This document shows, one piece after another, positions 34,354-45,349 of a stretch of DNA of 64,000 bases; the first letter of the stretch is position 1; every line of letters begins with the position of its first letter. The DNA comes from Gonapodya sp. JEL0774 (lineage: Eukaryota > Monoblepharomycota > Monoblepharidomycetes > Monoblepharidales > Gonapodyaceae). The stretch covers positions 62,001-126,000 of the forward strand of contig JADIIX010000017.1 in the NCBI GenBank assembly GCA_027604505.1. Direction: 5' to 3'. A program made the position numbers and the translations under genes. The notes below the pieces were generated by a model, which was not told the origin of the DNA, ran no database searches, and worked only from the letters and a program-made list of their open reading frames with translations.

Positions 34354-36490
34354 ATGTCTGCACCTCCCGAAACGTGAGCGTGACTACGTCTCTGGACTTC
34401 CTTCCACTGCTCAAAACGGACGGAGACTCACTTCACATCGTTGACTCCGACCGGAACGCAGTATCCACACCCCCTTGACCAAGCTCTTTGGTATCAAGTA
34501 CCCGATCCTCTTGGCAGGAATGGTGCGCTACCCCACACCTGTAATGTTGTCTGTTCGGAGAGATGTGACATGGAATCACGCGTCATTCAACAGGCGGGAG
34601 CTGCCGGACCAGAGCTTGCTGCCGCAGTTTCGAACGGTAAGCTTTGAGTGAGCTTGAATCTAAAAAATTGCCACTGACGGATGGATTCGCAAGCCGGTGG
34701 TCTCGGTGTCATCGGAGGACTCGGGTGGGTTATCGATGAAGATTACACATCGGTTGTTGCGTCAATGAACCACCCCTTTCAGGTACACACCGGAGCAGAT
34801 GAAGAGGCTTATCGCCATTCTTAAGGAAAACTTGACCGATAAGAGTTTGCCGTTCGGCATCGATCTTGGTAAGCTCTTCTGAAGATCGTAATTCAACCTG
34901 GACACCGTGAAATCAGATCACCATCATCACAGCATTGCCCCAAGTCGGAGGAAACGCAAGGAAGACCAATTACGACGTGCGTTGCTAGTCCTCGTTGTGC
35001 AAGCACATGGGCAAATCGAAGTCATAACCACGCTCTTCGTCATAATTAGTACACCAAGGGTAAACTTCCCGAGCTCATTGATTTGTGTATCAGTGAAGGC
35101 GCAAAGTTGTTTGTTTCCGCCGTGAGTTCCTCGACTGTCGAGCCGAATTCAATTCACTCGGAACTGATACGGATACTGACGTGATAAATGTACGCCCAAT
35201 CAGGTCGGCGTGCCCCCGAAGTGGGCAATTGACAAGCTCCACAAGGCTGGCATTCCCGTTAGTGAGTTTTTGCATTTGAATCGATTATCCCGTTGTCTCT
35301 CTGTGGGGCTCTAACCTGTGTAATTATTGTCACGTTAATTATGCAACTCAGTGAACAGTAAGTTTCTTTTTACCATTCCAATACCATCAATGATCTAATC
35401 TCCATTTCGTGTGCAGTGGTTGGAGCTCCCAAGCATGCCATCAAGGCGATTGAAGCGGGTGTCGATAGTGAGAATGCACGGTCCCTGGAGTCACGCTTTC
35501 CAATTTTGCTGACCCGATTTCGTCGCCCTCCCCGCAAGTCATTTGCGCTCAAGGTGGAGAAGGCGGTGGTCACACTGGAGATATCGTGGGAAACATGTTT
35601 GGCCTGATTCGTTCGTAGTCTCCTGTTTGAAACCACGTTCTTTCGTTTCGAAAGGCGACGTCGGTCCTCGTTCCCAAAATCGTGGACATTTGCTCAAAGT
35701 ATCGTTCTTCCCTGACTGGTGGACCCATTTACTGTGTGGCGGCGGGTGGAATTTTCGACGGGCGCAGCTTGGCGATGGTGAGTGAATTGAACGCGACAAT
35801 CGCGGATTATTGAAGTAGAGAACAACCTTATCGCACTCTTACCAGTCCCTCTGCATGGGAGCACAAGCCGTCTGGGTTGGGACCCGATTTGGTGAGTGGT
35901 TCAGCGGAAGCTCCTCCTATAATACCCTTGCTCATGTGGCCGTTCAAAAGTTGCATGCAAGGAAGCGGGAGCATCCAAGCAACACAAGGAAGGTGTTGTC
36001 ACTGCGGGATTCGATGACACGATCAGAACTCTGATCTTCTCTGGCCGTCCCGTAAGTTGTTGTCTTATGTTAGCAGATAGCAGGAACCTTCGGTAACATT
36101 CTATTGTCACTTGTATCGCTTTTTAGCTGCGTACCCGTAAAACTCCTTATGTCATGGATTGGGAGACAGTAAGAGTTTTTAATGGTGGTGCATGTGTCAC
36201 AGTTCTTCACCAGGCCTTTATTTTAACAAAAGAACCGCAAAGCCGAGATCGAATCTCTGGTCGCCAAGGGCGTACTGCCGGTCGCGCATGATCTCCAAGA
36301 GCTTGAGAAGAAGGGCGAGGCTCTCAGCACCGAGGTCATTTTGGGAACCCGTCCACTTCTGATGGGTCAGGTTGCGGGGAACATCGAAGATATCCCATCT
36401 GCAAAGGAGATTGTTGACGATATGGTTGTGACAGCTGTGAAGACTCTGAAGGAGGTGTCTGGCCGGATTGGACCCACCCCCCGTCTGTGA
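34354..36490 (+). CDS. Nitronate monooxygenase / 2-nitropropane dioxygenase family
   Basis: About 15 exons are needed, beginning 34354-34373 (MSAPPET), 34462-34522 and 34594-34636, and ending with the stop at 36488-36490. Landmarks: TPLTKLFGIKYPILLAGM, SNAGGLGVIGGLG, LPFGIDLALPQVGG, GAKLFVSAVGVPPKW, PVMNMVGAPKHAIKAIEAG, ICAQGGEGGGHTGD, VAAGGIFDGRSLAM and GAQAVWVGTRF. These are the FMN-binding TIM-barrel motifs of the NMO family; the GGEGGGHTGD loop carries the His used in nitronate oxidation. The enzyme oxidises alkyl nitronates (e.g. propionate-3-nitronate) to carbonyl compounds and nitrite. It contains a 6-nt microexon at 35352-35357 and an intron starting GTGGGA after GHTGDI. Confidence in the family is high; the C-terminal ~80 residues vary widely in this family. 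Confidence 0.92.
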
Positions 36491-36694
36491 GATTATCAGT
36501 TAATCTGACCGCGGCGATTGATGACAAGTCAGTTGTGATGGCATTGGACCGGGCGAGAGATTAATTAATCCGCTTCTGAGACAGGAATAAAAAATTATGG
36601 GTTGCGAAGTACCAGGTTCCTCGTCGTTGGTTCTCAGGTTCTTCCGGTACCGGAACATAACGTCCGCTCGCTCTGGAACGGAGCTAAAGTGAAA

Positions 36695-39220
36695 ATGACT
36701 TCGTCCGGACAAAAGCATTCGAACATATTCGGGCATTGCCGTGCTTTCTTCATTGAAGTAAACTGGCCGCCTCCCGGATCCCGGGATGACTCTGGGAGTC
36801 ACATTCTCACACTTGAAGAAGCGAAGAGCACTTTTCGAAACAGTGGTGGTCGCATCGTATCAAAAGCGAAACACGCCCATGTGCTCGTGACCGCTCTCAA
36901 GGTTCGTCTGGGATCCGCCCTCAAATCAGGAAAGATCCACTTCAAATTAGGTGTGAGGCTCATCATCCCGTTGCATGTTCGGCTCCCCCAGAGCAAGAGC
37001 AGAATCGGGAGGAACCTTCCACGAGAGAACGTAAGTGGCAAGCCTGCTCTTTGGGTGGAGGCGAATGAGGTGTTGGTTCAATCTAGTTCAACCTCACAAA
37101 AGGTTGATCTACCTGTGGTCCCACCTTCCTGGATTCAATGCTCTGTTCAAACTGGCAGACAGATCCCATTTGACGAATTCTTAATTGAGATCCCTGATGA
37201 TCTCAAACCCCCTCCCCTCGTTTTGAAGAACAAGAATGGGAGGCCGCCGAATCCAGAGGCAGTTCCTTCACTCGCTCCATCCCAATTCCCAGCTGTGGCT
37301 GGTACAAGCACTATAGAACAAAGGGGACCAGTGCGATTATCGTCAGAAGGAACTCCTCACTCTCATTCTGAAACTATCCGGGTGCCGAGTAGTGACGAGG
37401 AGCAACCAAGACGAGGACGCCCTACGTTATCCACGAGCCGAATCGACGGCAATCGTGACACACAGGAATGTATGAGAGACGATTCTCCTCGCAAACGATT
37501 GAGAATTAATTCTCCTTCTCCGTAATATCGAGCGTCGTTTGGTGCACTTAAGAATCCTGTTAATAACTGCATACAACCTGACAGACCACGAACTTTTAAG
37601 CATGCACATGGTCATGGTGCTTACTCCGATTCCAGCAATGAGGGCCATCAAACACCAGACGAAAGTGCTGACGCAGCATTCACCGAAACCTCGGAAGACG
37701 AAGCGCGTGACGTGCGACTTGCCCCAGGATTTATAAATACTAAGTGCGAATTACAAATTTTGAGAGAACTGACATCGCTGATTGTGAGTTTCTTTAACTG
37801 TAGGCTTTGCTGTACTCGTCCCACTCCATTGCATGGCCCGAACGACGATCTGGTCGCTGAATTGGCGATCATAGAACGTTCACGCTTTCTTAATGCTAAT
37901 TCCAGAAGTGCGCTTTCTTACCGCAAGGGGATAGCCGCCATAAAGGTTATAATCACTCTCGAGCTCTCCCTACTCCCAAGATCTCACGAATTGTGAATAG
38001 GCTTATCCGCGTAAGCTCTCTACTGCGGCAGAAGCCAAGAAACTAAAAGGAGTTGGTGCGAAGATCGCCAATATGGTGCGTAGCCTTGGTTTGAGTATGA
38101 GCAACGAGATCGACTTATAATACAGGAATCGCTGGAAGGTCCGCCAGTTTAGTACCCTTGGTCACATTCCCGAAGCTCGCAGAATTGGCAACGATGAAAG
38201 ACATCACATCATGAACCTCTTCGCATCGGTCTACGGAGTAGGACCAGTTACCGCAAGGTTGTGGTATGGCAAGGGTCACCGCACTCTGGCCGACGTGATG
38301 GACGCAGAGGAGGGAAAACTGACCCTCTTGCAGTTGAAAGGGCTGATGTACTTCAAGGACTTCAGTGAAAAGTGTGTTGTTTGTTGCCATCACCTGCAGG
38401 GGAATCAGCTAATATTGTTTTGTGCCTGCAACCAAGAATGACCCGCACCGATGTGGAAGAACTCATTCGTTACATCCGCCTCGGCCTTGATTCCTTCGAT
38501 CCGGCGATCACTTGTGAACCTGTGGGTGGGTACCGTCGCGGAAAAGAGCTGAACGGGGATCTGGATCTCGTGCTTAGTCACCCAAAGCCCGGGAGGGATA
38601 AAACGCTTCTGGCCGATATTGTGGCATTGTTTAGAGATGATGGTAGGGATTGTTCCATTCTGTATCTTCTTCTGCTCGGACTAAACAGGAAAGGTGGGAC
38701 GGGCAGGGTCAATCGTTGATGTGATGCACCTAGGACAATCAGAAATACCAGAGCAAATCTCACCCTCGAAGCAAGCTGGTCACGGGCACGGATTTGACAG
38801 ACTTGACAAAGTCAGTACCATACAAAGACTGGAGCGTTTGCCAGTTTCATTCTGATTCTGGTCTCTCAACTAGTGTTTTGCCGCATTCCGTCAACCATCC
38901 ACGGGCAAGCTCCGACAAGTGGACTTTATCGTCTCTCCATACGACGTTCTGCCATGTGCCCTCGTCGGTGAGGGCATTGACATGGGGGTTAGTTTTCACC
39001 GTCCTCATGTTCCAACGCGTCTTGCATTATAATAGGCTGGCAAGGCTCCACTTTGTTTGAGCGTGATCTTAAGCGGTGGGGTAAGTCTAGGAATATCAAG
39101 GTTTACTCTCATGGACTGTTCAATGCGAAGACTGGCGAGAAAATCCCTGTGCGGGATACCAAACATTATTTTGAAATATTGGGACTGCCTTACTTTGATC
39201 CAATTCTTCGGAATTGTTGA
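36695..39220 (+). CDS. Family X DNA polymerase with BRCT domain (Pol IV/lambda-type)
   Basis: The start at 36695 (MTSSGQKHSNIFGHCRAFF) is the first in-frame ATG of the long first exon. A BRCT domain follows (FFIEVNWPPPG, GGRIVSKAKHAHVLVTAL, VVPPSWIQCSVQTG), then a Ser/Pro linker. Later exons give the polymerase: GFINTKCELQ, SALSYRKGIAAIK, AYPRKLSTAAEAKKLKGVG (8-kDa domain with HhH), VYGVGPVTARLWYGKGHRTL (second HhH), CEPVGGYRRGKELNGDLDLVL with the catalytic Asp pair, RQVDFIVSPYDVLPCALVG with the third Asp, then GWQGSTLFERDLKRW and EILGLPYFDPILRN. It fills gaps in base-excision repair and end joining in the nucleus; BRCT recruits it to Ku/ligase IV. The exon boundary near 37785 is uncertain, because the frame stays open across a GTGAGT. 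Confidence 0.9.
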
Positions 39221-39280
39221 TTATCATGAAATAATAATGAATGGACATGCATACTACCTCGAGGAATAATGATCTGAGGG

Positions 39281-40857
39281 ATGGATAGAAACCACATACA
39301 GAACCGGAAAAACTTCGCAGCGCTGGCAGCGTACCAATATATCAGCAATAGTCGCGCGAGCTGTATTGCCGTACTCCTTGCTGTACTCATTGTACCGCTT
39401 TTCATCTTCTTCTTTGAGATTCCCGGAGACCAGCTTCTGCCCCTGATTTCGATGCCCGAGCAGACTATTGAGAACATGCCATCGACCTACAGCTATTTGA
39501 CAACGAATGCCGGAGTTAGAATGCCACGGATGGTGTAAGTTTTTAGACGGTTCATTCCCTACTTATACATTTTATGTCTATGATCCTGTCATTGTTTTGC
39601 AAACCAACTTTCTGACTGCGCAAACTGCTTCAACATCCGGATAATAGATATGGGACGGCTTGGAAAAAGGAGCGTACGTGAGTGTTTATTTCTGAGTATG
39701 GTTTGCAGCACGTTAAGTCCATCCGTGGTGGAAAGGACCGACCTTGTGGTTCAGGCTGTACTCTCTGGATTCAAGGGCATCGATACAGCTTGTCAACCAA
39801 AGGTGTGATTCATTGCGTAATGAGCTGAAGTGAACGGGGGATTTGAGCAATCGTCTTGATTCACACTACCAAGCACTATTCCGAAGCGCTGGTGGGAGCA
39901 GCCCTCACACTGCTTCACGAAGCACATGGGATACATCGCGAAAGCTTGTTTATCCAAACAAAATGTGAGTCCTGCTCTTTTTCTTGTGTGATTTTGTGGA
40001 TGACGTCCATTTCTTCCAAAGTCACACCGGTTTCAGGCCAGGATCCCAAGAATATTCCTTATGATCCCACCGCCGCTCTTGCTGAGCAGGTCCGGCAATC
40101 TGTACAAAAGTCGCTGGTTAATTTAAGAACAACGTACATCGACTCTCTTCTTATCCATTCACCGCTGCCAACCCACGAGCAGACAATGTCAGTCTGGAGA
40201 GTCCTGGAGGGTTATGTGAAGGATAAAGTGAGCGCTTCCTACGGAAACAAAATTGCGATCCTCGTTCAGTTGCTTTCCCATCCTATCTTTCCGTTAAGGT
40301 TATCCACCAGCTTGGAGTGTCAAACTTGTATGATGTGGATCTTCTTGAAAGACTTTGGAATGACGCAAAGGTGAAGCCGGCAGTAATTCAGAACCGTTAG
40401 TAACGTTTTTCGATAATACGCGAACTCCTGAGTTGACTGCTCCTGTCTTGGCCTTGCGTCGGACCAATGGGTGATTTCGTGAACTGTCACCTCAGGCTTC
40501 GTACCTTCTTTTTCGTTCGATAGGGGTATCCGCCAGTTCTGCTCTACGCACAATATTTCCTACCAGTCTTTTTGGACCTTGACTGGTAATCCAGAACTCC
40601 TTTCCTCTCCTTCCGTACAATCTGCTGTTCGCGCCCATTCCCTCCCTACGAAGTTAAATCCACACCCTGTTGGAACTCCGGAACATATACTCTTTAAGTT
40701 CCTAGTTCAGCAGTACCCATACTTTGTGCCACTCACGGGCACAACGAGTAAAGCGCATATGAAAGAAGACTTGAGCGTGTTGAGTGAGCTGAATGATGGA
40801 GATTTGCTTGGCCAGCAAGAATTAGAGGCTATTCGAATTTTAATCGATGGGAGTTGA
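39281..40857 (+). CDS. Aldo-keto reductase with N-terminal membrane anchor
   Basis: The first exon starts at 39281 (MDRNHIQNRKNFAALAAYQY) and carries a strong hydrophobic segment (CIAVLLAVLIVPLFIFFF) before the barrel begins at TTNAGVRMPRMVYGTAW. Further exons give FKGIDTACQPKHYSEALVG, SLFIQTKFTPVSGQDP, TYIDSLLIHSPLP, VIHQLGVSNLYDVDLLERL and RQFCSTHNISYQSFWTLTG. The AKR tetrad is visible: Asp in GIDTA, Tyr in HYSE, Lys in QTKF and His in LIHS. The enzyme should reduce carbonyls with NADPH. The anchor is unusual for this mostly cytosolic family and suggests a membrane-attached enzyme; the substrate is unknown. The last exon ends at 40857, 108 bp from the convergent apyrase. Confidence 0.85.
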
Positions 40858-40965
40858 AGGACCGTTATGTGGCTCCCCAACGAATAAACGAACGGTAACG
40901 TTCCGATTAGTGATTGAGACAATACAATGAATATTTTACTTCGATCCGTCAGTACGCATTCTTCG

Positions 40966-43900
40966 TTACTTCTGCTTCTCCCAACCACCGATGTCGCTGG
41001 CTACCCTTCTCACACCATGCCGTGTGTTGCCACTCTGTCCCCACCCAATCCAGCCAGAGCCGCGTGGTGGCGAAAAGCCCCCAACGTTGAATTTGGGCGA
41101 GGGCGCTCGCCCAGGAATTCCACTACGAGTCGAGGGTGACGCACCGAGGGTCCAATAAGGATCGGGTGGCCCGGTGAGTCCGTTGGCGGCGTCGAGCGCA
41201 GTGGGGTCGCTACTCGTATCCGAGTCTTCTACATATCCGAGCGGAAAGGCATCAGACGGATTCATCCCCAACTTGCCTTGCCAAGTGCCATTACGAGGGA
41301 CGAACGAAGATAACCGTGATCTGCACCACACAAGGAACGTAACCACCAGAACCAAAGCAACGGCAGCCCCACCGTAGATGTGGAGCGAGGACACCACATT
41401 CGCGTTCAGTGGTGATGCAGTGTCGCGCGGCGGCGGGCCTCCGGTTGACAGAATGCCGGATCCAGGCACAGACTGGGATCCAGATCCTGTACTTGCACTT
41501 CCTCCAGTTCTTAAAGCCTTCTCGAGTTCATGGTCAATGGAATCTTCGACCACGCCTTGATTTGGGACTTCATCGCCAACAAAGATGATAGCGGCGCCAA
41601 GGGTCCAGCTAATTCGCATCCGACCAATCTCTTCGACAGTCTGAAAAGGAACACCATGGACAATACCAACTTTGGCATCCGCAACCTTTTCCTTTCCAAT
41701 TGTCTTTTCTACAGCGAGATCACCGATTGGAACTTCATCCATTTCTTCCACTTCCATGCCAAGTCCCAAACCTTCGTGCAGTACGCTCACAATCCATGCT
41801 GCCCTCCAACACTGCATCTCCAGCTCCCCCAATTCATTTATTCCTTTACCCTTGAACTCTCCTTGTCCCCATGCGGCGGCTATATCTTCCCACGTCAGCC
41901 CGTCACAGAACTTTCTGGCGGCCTGGACAAACGATTGGGGTCGATACACACCGTGGAGGTTCCAAGGAGACGCGGCGGTGTAGAAGTACTCGGAGATACC
42001 CAAGAACCGAATCGAATCAAAAGGGGAGTAGTGCAGATTGACTCCACCACTGGACTCAGTTTTGTTGTCACTCACGCCGACACGCGGTGCAGGTACGTGG
42101 ATACCAGCAAACAAGCATGGAGGATCGAGGCAGGGTGCAGTTTTGTTTATGAGCGGAAGGAGAGATTCAAGGCATCTTGAAAAGTTTCCGGTACCTAAAA
42201 ACGGCGGTGGAAACTCTGTGGGATCTGCATCGTAAACGAGCCCGTGGGGGAGACACGGATCCAGAATAACACTGGGCGTCGCCACTTTTGTGGAGCCGCT
42301 GCGGTCCGGGGTAGAGAACGCGGTGCCGACATGTATATTGGTTGTGGAAGTCGCGGTGCTTCGGAGGCTGCGCTCTCGCTTTACAGTCGCAGTGTTGCGG
42401 ATTTGTAGATTTGTAGATCCCGTTCGCATTCCCTTGACCCTTCGCCGTCTCAATCCGCTTGCATCCTCTCCTCCTTCTCCCTCGTCCCCATTATCGTATT
42501 CCACTCTCCAACCATCGTCATTCCACTCGCCGGCCCCGTCAGCCAAATCTGTCGCTTCAACCGCTCCTATCAGTGCATGTGTTGAAGTTGCACGTTGAGA
42601 TTCAATCGTGCTATCTCGTGCAGTGATGGTACGATATTTCATTGGATTTTGATACTCTTCCCCAAAGGAGGCCGTGCTCAACAAGGATTGAGAGGCAGAG
42701 TAAGGAGTAGTCCTCGTCGCTTTGCTACCGGTGAATGCAAGTGCGGCCTCCGTAGTTGTGGAACCAGTTTTAACGGTGGGTTTAAGGAGCAAGCTTTGAG
42801 CTGTCACCAAGAGTGTGGATGTGGTGGTGCTATTGGCGTTTCCCTCCAAGTGGGCGTTTAATTTCCCACCAGCAACCATCGCTTCATACCTCCTCCTAGC
42901 CTCTCTAACACCAAAGCCCAGCCACGTCCGCACATAAACTCCTACGTTTTGGTCCCTGCCCTCTATCGTCCTAATTTTCATCACAGTGAGGTCGTTTGCG
43001 TGTTCCCGTGCGATGTCGGGTGAAGGTTGGAACGCAATCTGGGCGGAAGCGCCGCCGAGATCGAGGAAGCCGAATGTGGGTAGTTGAGAAGGTTCAGGCG
43101 GAAAGGAAGAAGAAACAGGGATGGTGGACGAACCAGTGAACAGGGCGTCCAGGGACCCTGCCATGGCGTTCACTGCGAGCCATCCGAAGGCGCCTTCCCA
43201 CTCCCCTGTGATGACTTTGAATGCTTGTTGGCAAGATCCTCCGCCAGGCCCGAAACCAAACTCAGAGATGGAAGCGGATGAGTATGTCGATGCGCGAATC
43301 CCGAGAGCGGCACAGGCTGATTGCAGTAGAGATGTGGCTTGTTTTGACGAAAGGAGACGAAGACCAGCGGTAGCAAAGAGGAGGATGGGAGTTAGTGGGT
43401 CAGAGAGCGAAGATGTCGTGTTTGCAGGTTTGGTTGATGGAATAGGGGCACGGCGGGAAAGGTGACGGTTGGGTTGCGCAGGTGGGTCGTTCGTCCTCCA
43501 TCCCGTGTCGTCGTATTCCTCATCCACAACTGAACCCAAAAAATTCATCACGCCAGACTCGGTGCGCTTCACAGCAGGCCTCTTTTCTCCCTTCCCTGAT
43601 TCGACTATTCCGCTTGTTCCCCGTGCGCCACCCACAGGTGCACTATCGCCAGTCCTTGTACCAGTAGCGCCGGGAACACCGATCCGCCCAAGCCTCTTCA
43701 GTTCCTCCATCCGTTCTTTGCCAAATTCAAGTAGCGGTCGCAGATACTCCTTCACCATGGCTCCTTGGTCAGCCACGCCAGCGAGTTCTGACAAGCCCGG
43801 CCGGATGACGCGGATCCAAGAACTGGTGTCCGAGGGGTGGAGGGGCGTGGCGGGGTGTACGGCGGGGGGAAGTTGGAGAAGGCGGAGGATGCGAGAGCTC

Positions 43901-44809
43901 GTAGCAAATGGACTGTTTGTCAAGTTTATGTCCGACGAAGAGCTGCGGGCAACGTGGTTTCGAGTGTGATTGGTGCCATGCCCGTCGGATAAGGTATGCT
44001 GGACTCTTCCGGCTTTGCCCGCAGTTCCACTATCATTGCTATTGGTACGACTGGGAATTGTACTCTTGCTCCCTATCAATTCCATCTCCTTCAGGAGTAG
44101 CCTGGCTTGTCTCCTGACCCACGTCGGATCCTTCCAAGTGTACAAGTGGATGCGAGAGCCTGACGATCCGGCATCAATGACGGCTAGGTACCGTCGGTTC
44201 TTGTACCATGAAGAAGGTACCTCCGCTAGTGATGAGTAACGTGTGCCTGACAATTCACGCTCGAGTTCATCAATTGAAACTTCTGCACGAGGGAGAGAAG
44301 TCGCGGGAAAGGGAGGTGCAGGTGCCGGAGAGGAGATGAGAGGTGGATCAGATAGGACGGGCTCGATTGGCAGTGAGCCCTCGTCGAAAGAGAAGTAGAG
44401 GGCGAGGGCGCCGAAAGATAGCAGAAGTGCCGCAAGAGCAAAGTAAAACGAGCGAGTGAAGGTGAAGGTGCGTGGGGCACTGGAGATGACGTGGACTCCT
44501 GTTGTTATGGGAATGTGGACTCTTTGTGAGGTTCGAGCAAAACATCCCCGTCACGCCAACAAGCGTGTAGGAAGGCGTCCCCACTCTCTTAGAATCGAGC
44601 CTGCAACGTGCAGATGTAGGAGCAAGTCCGCATTGTTGATTGGTGTTGCTCATCCACGTACATGAAACCCCCCAACCCGTACTCGCACCTGACACATTCC
44701 CTCCCGAACCTTCACCCCTTCCTACCCATGTTATTCCCAACCATGTTACTCCGCCACGTCCCGCACCCGATCGACCATATGCCGGCGAGAATGCTCGCTC
44801 GATGTCCAT
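40966..44809 (-). CDS. GDA1/CD39 family apyrase (nucleoside di/triphosphatase)
   Basis: One very long exon (about 44540-40966) holds nearly everything; a short first exon probably starts at 44809 (MDIERAFSPAYG), with the join unresolved. A transmembrane helix (FYFALAALLLSFGALALYF) precedes the catalytic region. Apyrase conserved regions appear in order: ACR1 AVIDAGSSGSRIHLYTW, ACR2 LFATAGLRLL, ACR3 ITGEWEGAFGWLAVN and ACR4 FGFLDLGGASAQIAF, then a second helix near the C-terminus (IYGGAAVALVLVVTFLVW). Long Ser/Thr- or Asp/Glu-rich insertions separate the blocks, so at over 1100 residues it is much larger than Ynd1 or GDA1. Golgi apyrases hydrolyse GDP/UDP released by glycosyltransferases and so drive nucleotide-sugar antiport, a likely link to the secretory glycosylation implied by the gene at 1627-4589. 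Confidence 0.92.
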
Positions 44810-45349
44810 GATACTTCCCAGTCAGTTCACGACACCGTTTGTCGCGTAATGTGAATGTAATTCCCGATTTTATCATGCAAGCATTAACAATCGGACCGTT
44901 GGCTTAGACTGCCCAGCCATAATCCAGATACATATACTGTCAAGTACTCTATTATGGCAGTAGGAGGTCTGTGCACCTGGTGGGTCACCAGCGTGCACGG
45001 CCTGCCTCTTGCCTGCTGGGGATTGGGACTCGTCCATTCAATCTTTTGGGGAGAGGCTGCAACAATTCAGTGAAGCGTGACCTGAACCCTCCCACATTCA
45101 ATTGCTCAATAATCACTGGGGGGAGCGGAAAACTAGAGGTAGTATTGCTATCAACGCAACCAATGGACCACCGGTAATTTTAAGGCAAACTGGCTGAGGT
45201 GAGAATGCCAAAGCTGTGACAGGAGAGGATATCTTCCTTTCTGAGCCAACAAAATCTTGAGTTATACATGTGCCTCCTAGTCCAGATGCAAACTTTCATG
45301 GCAATCTGTCATGTTTCAAAGAATTCTCTCAGGTGGGAGTGCTTTTTGG
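44810..45349. other. Spacer before the helicase relic
   Basis: About 540 bp between the apyrase first exon and the first recognisable part of the helicase relic. From about 44860 onward the DNA lacks the usual short exon and GTGAGT/AG pattern. No gene was found. Confidence 0.35.
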
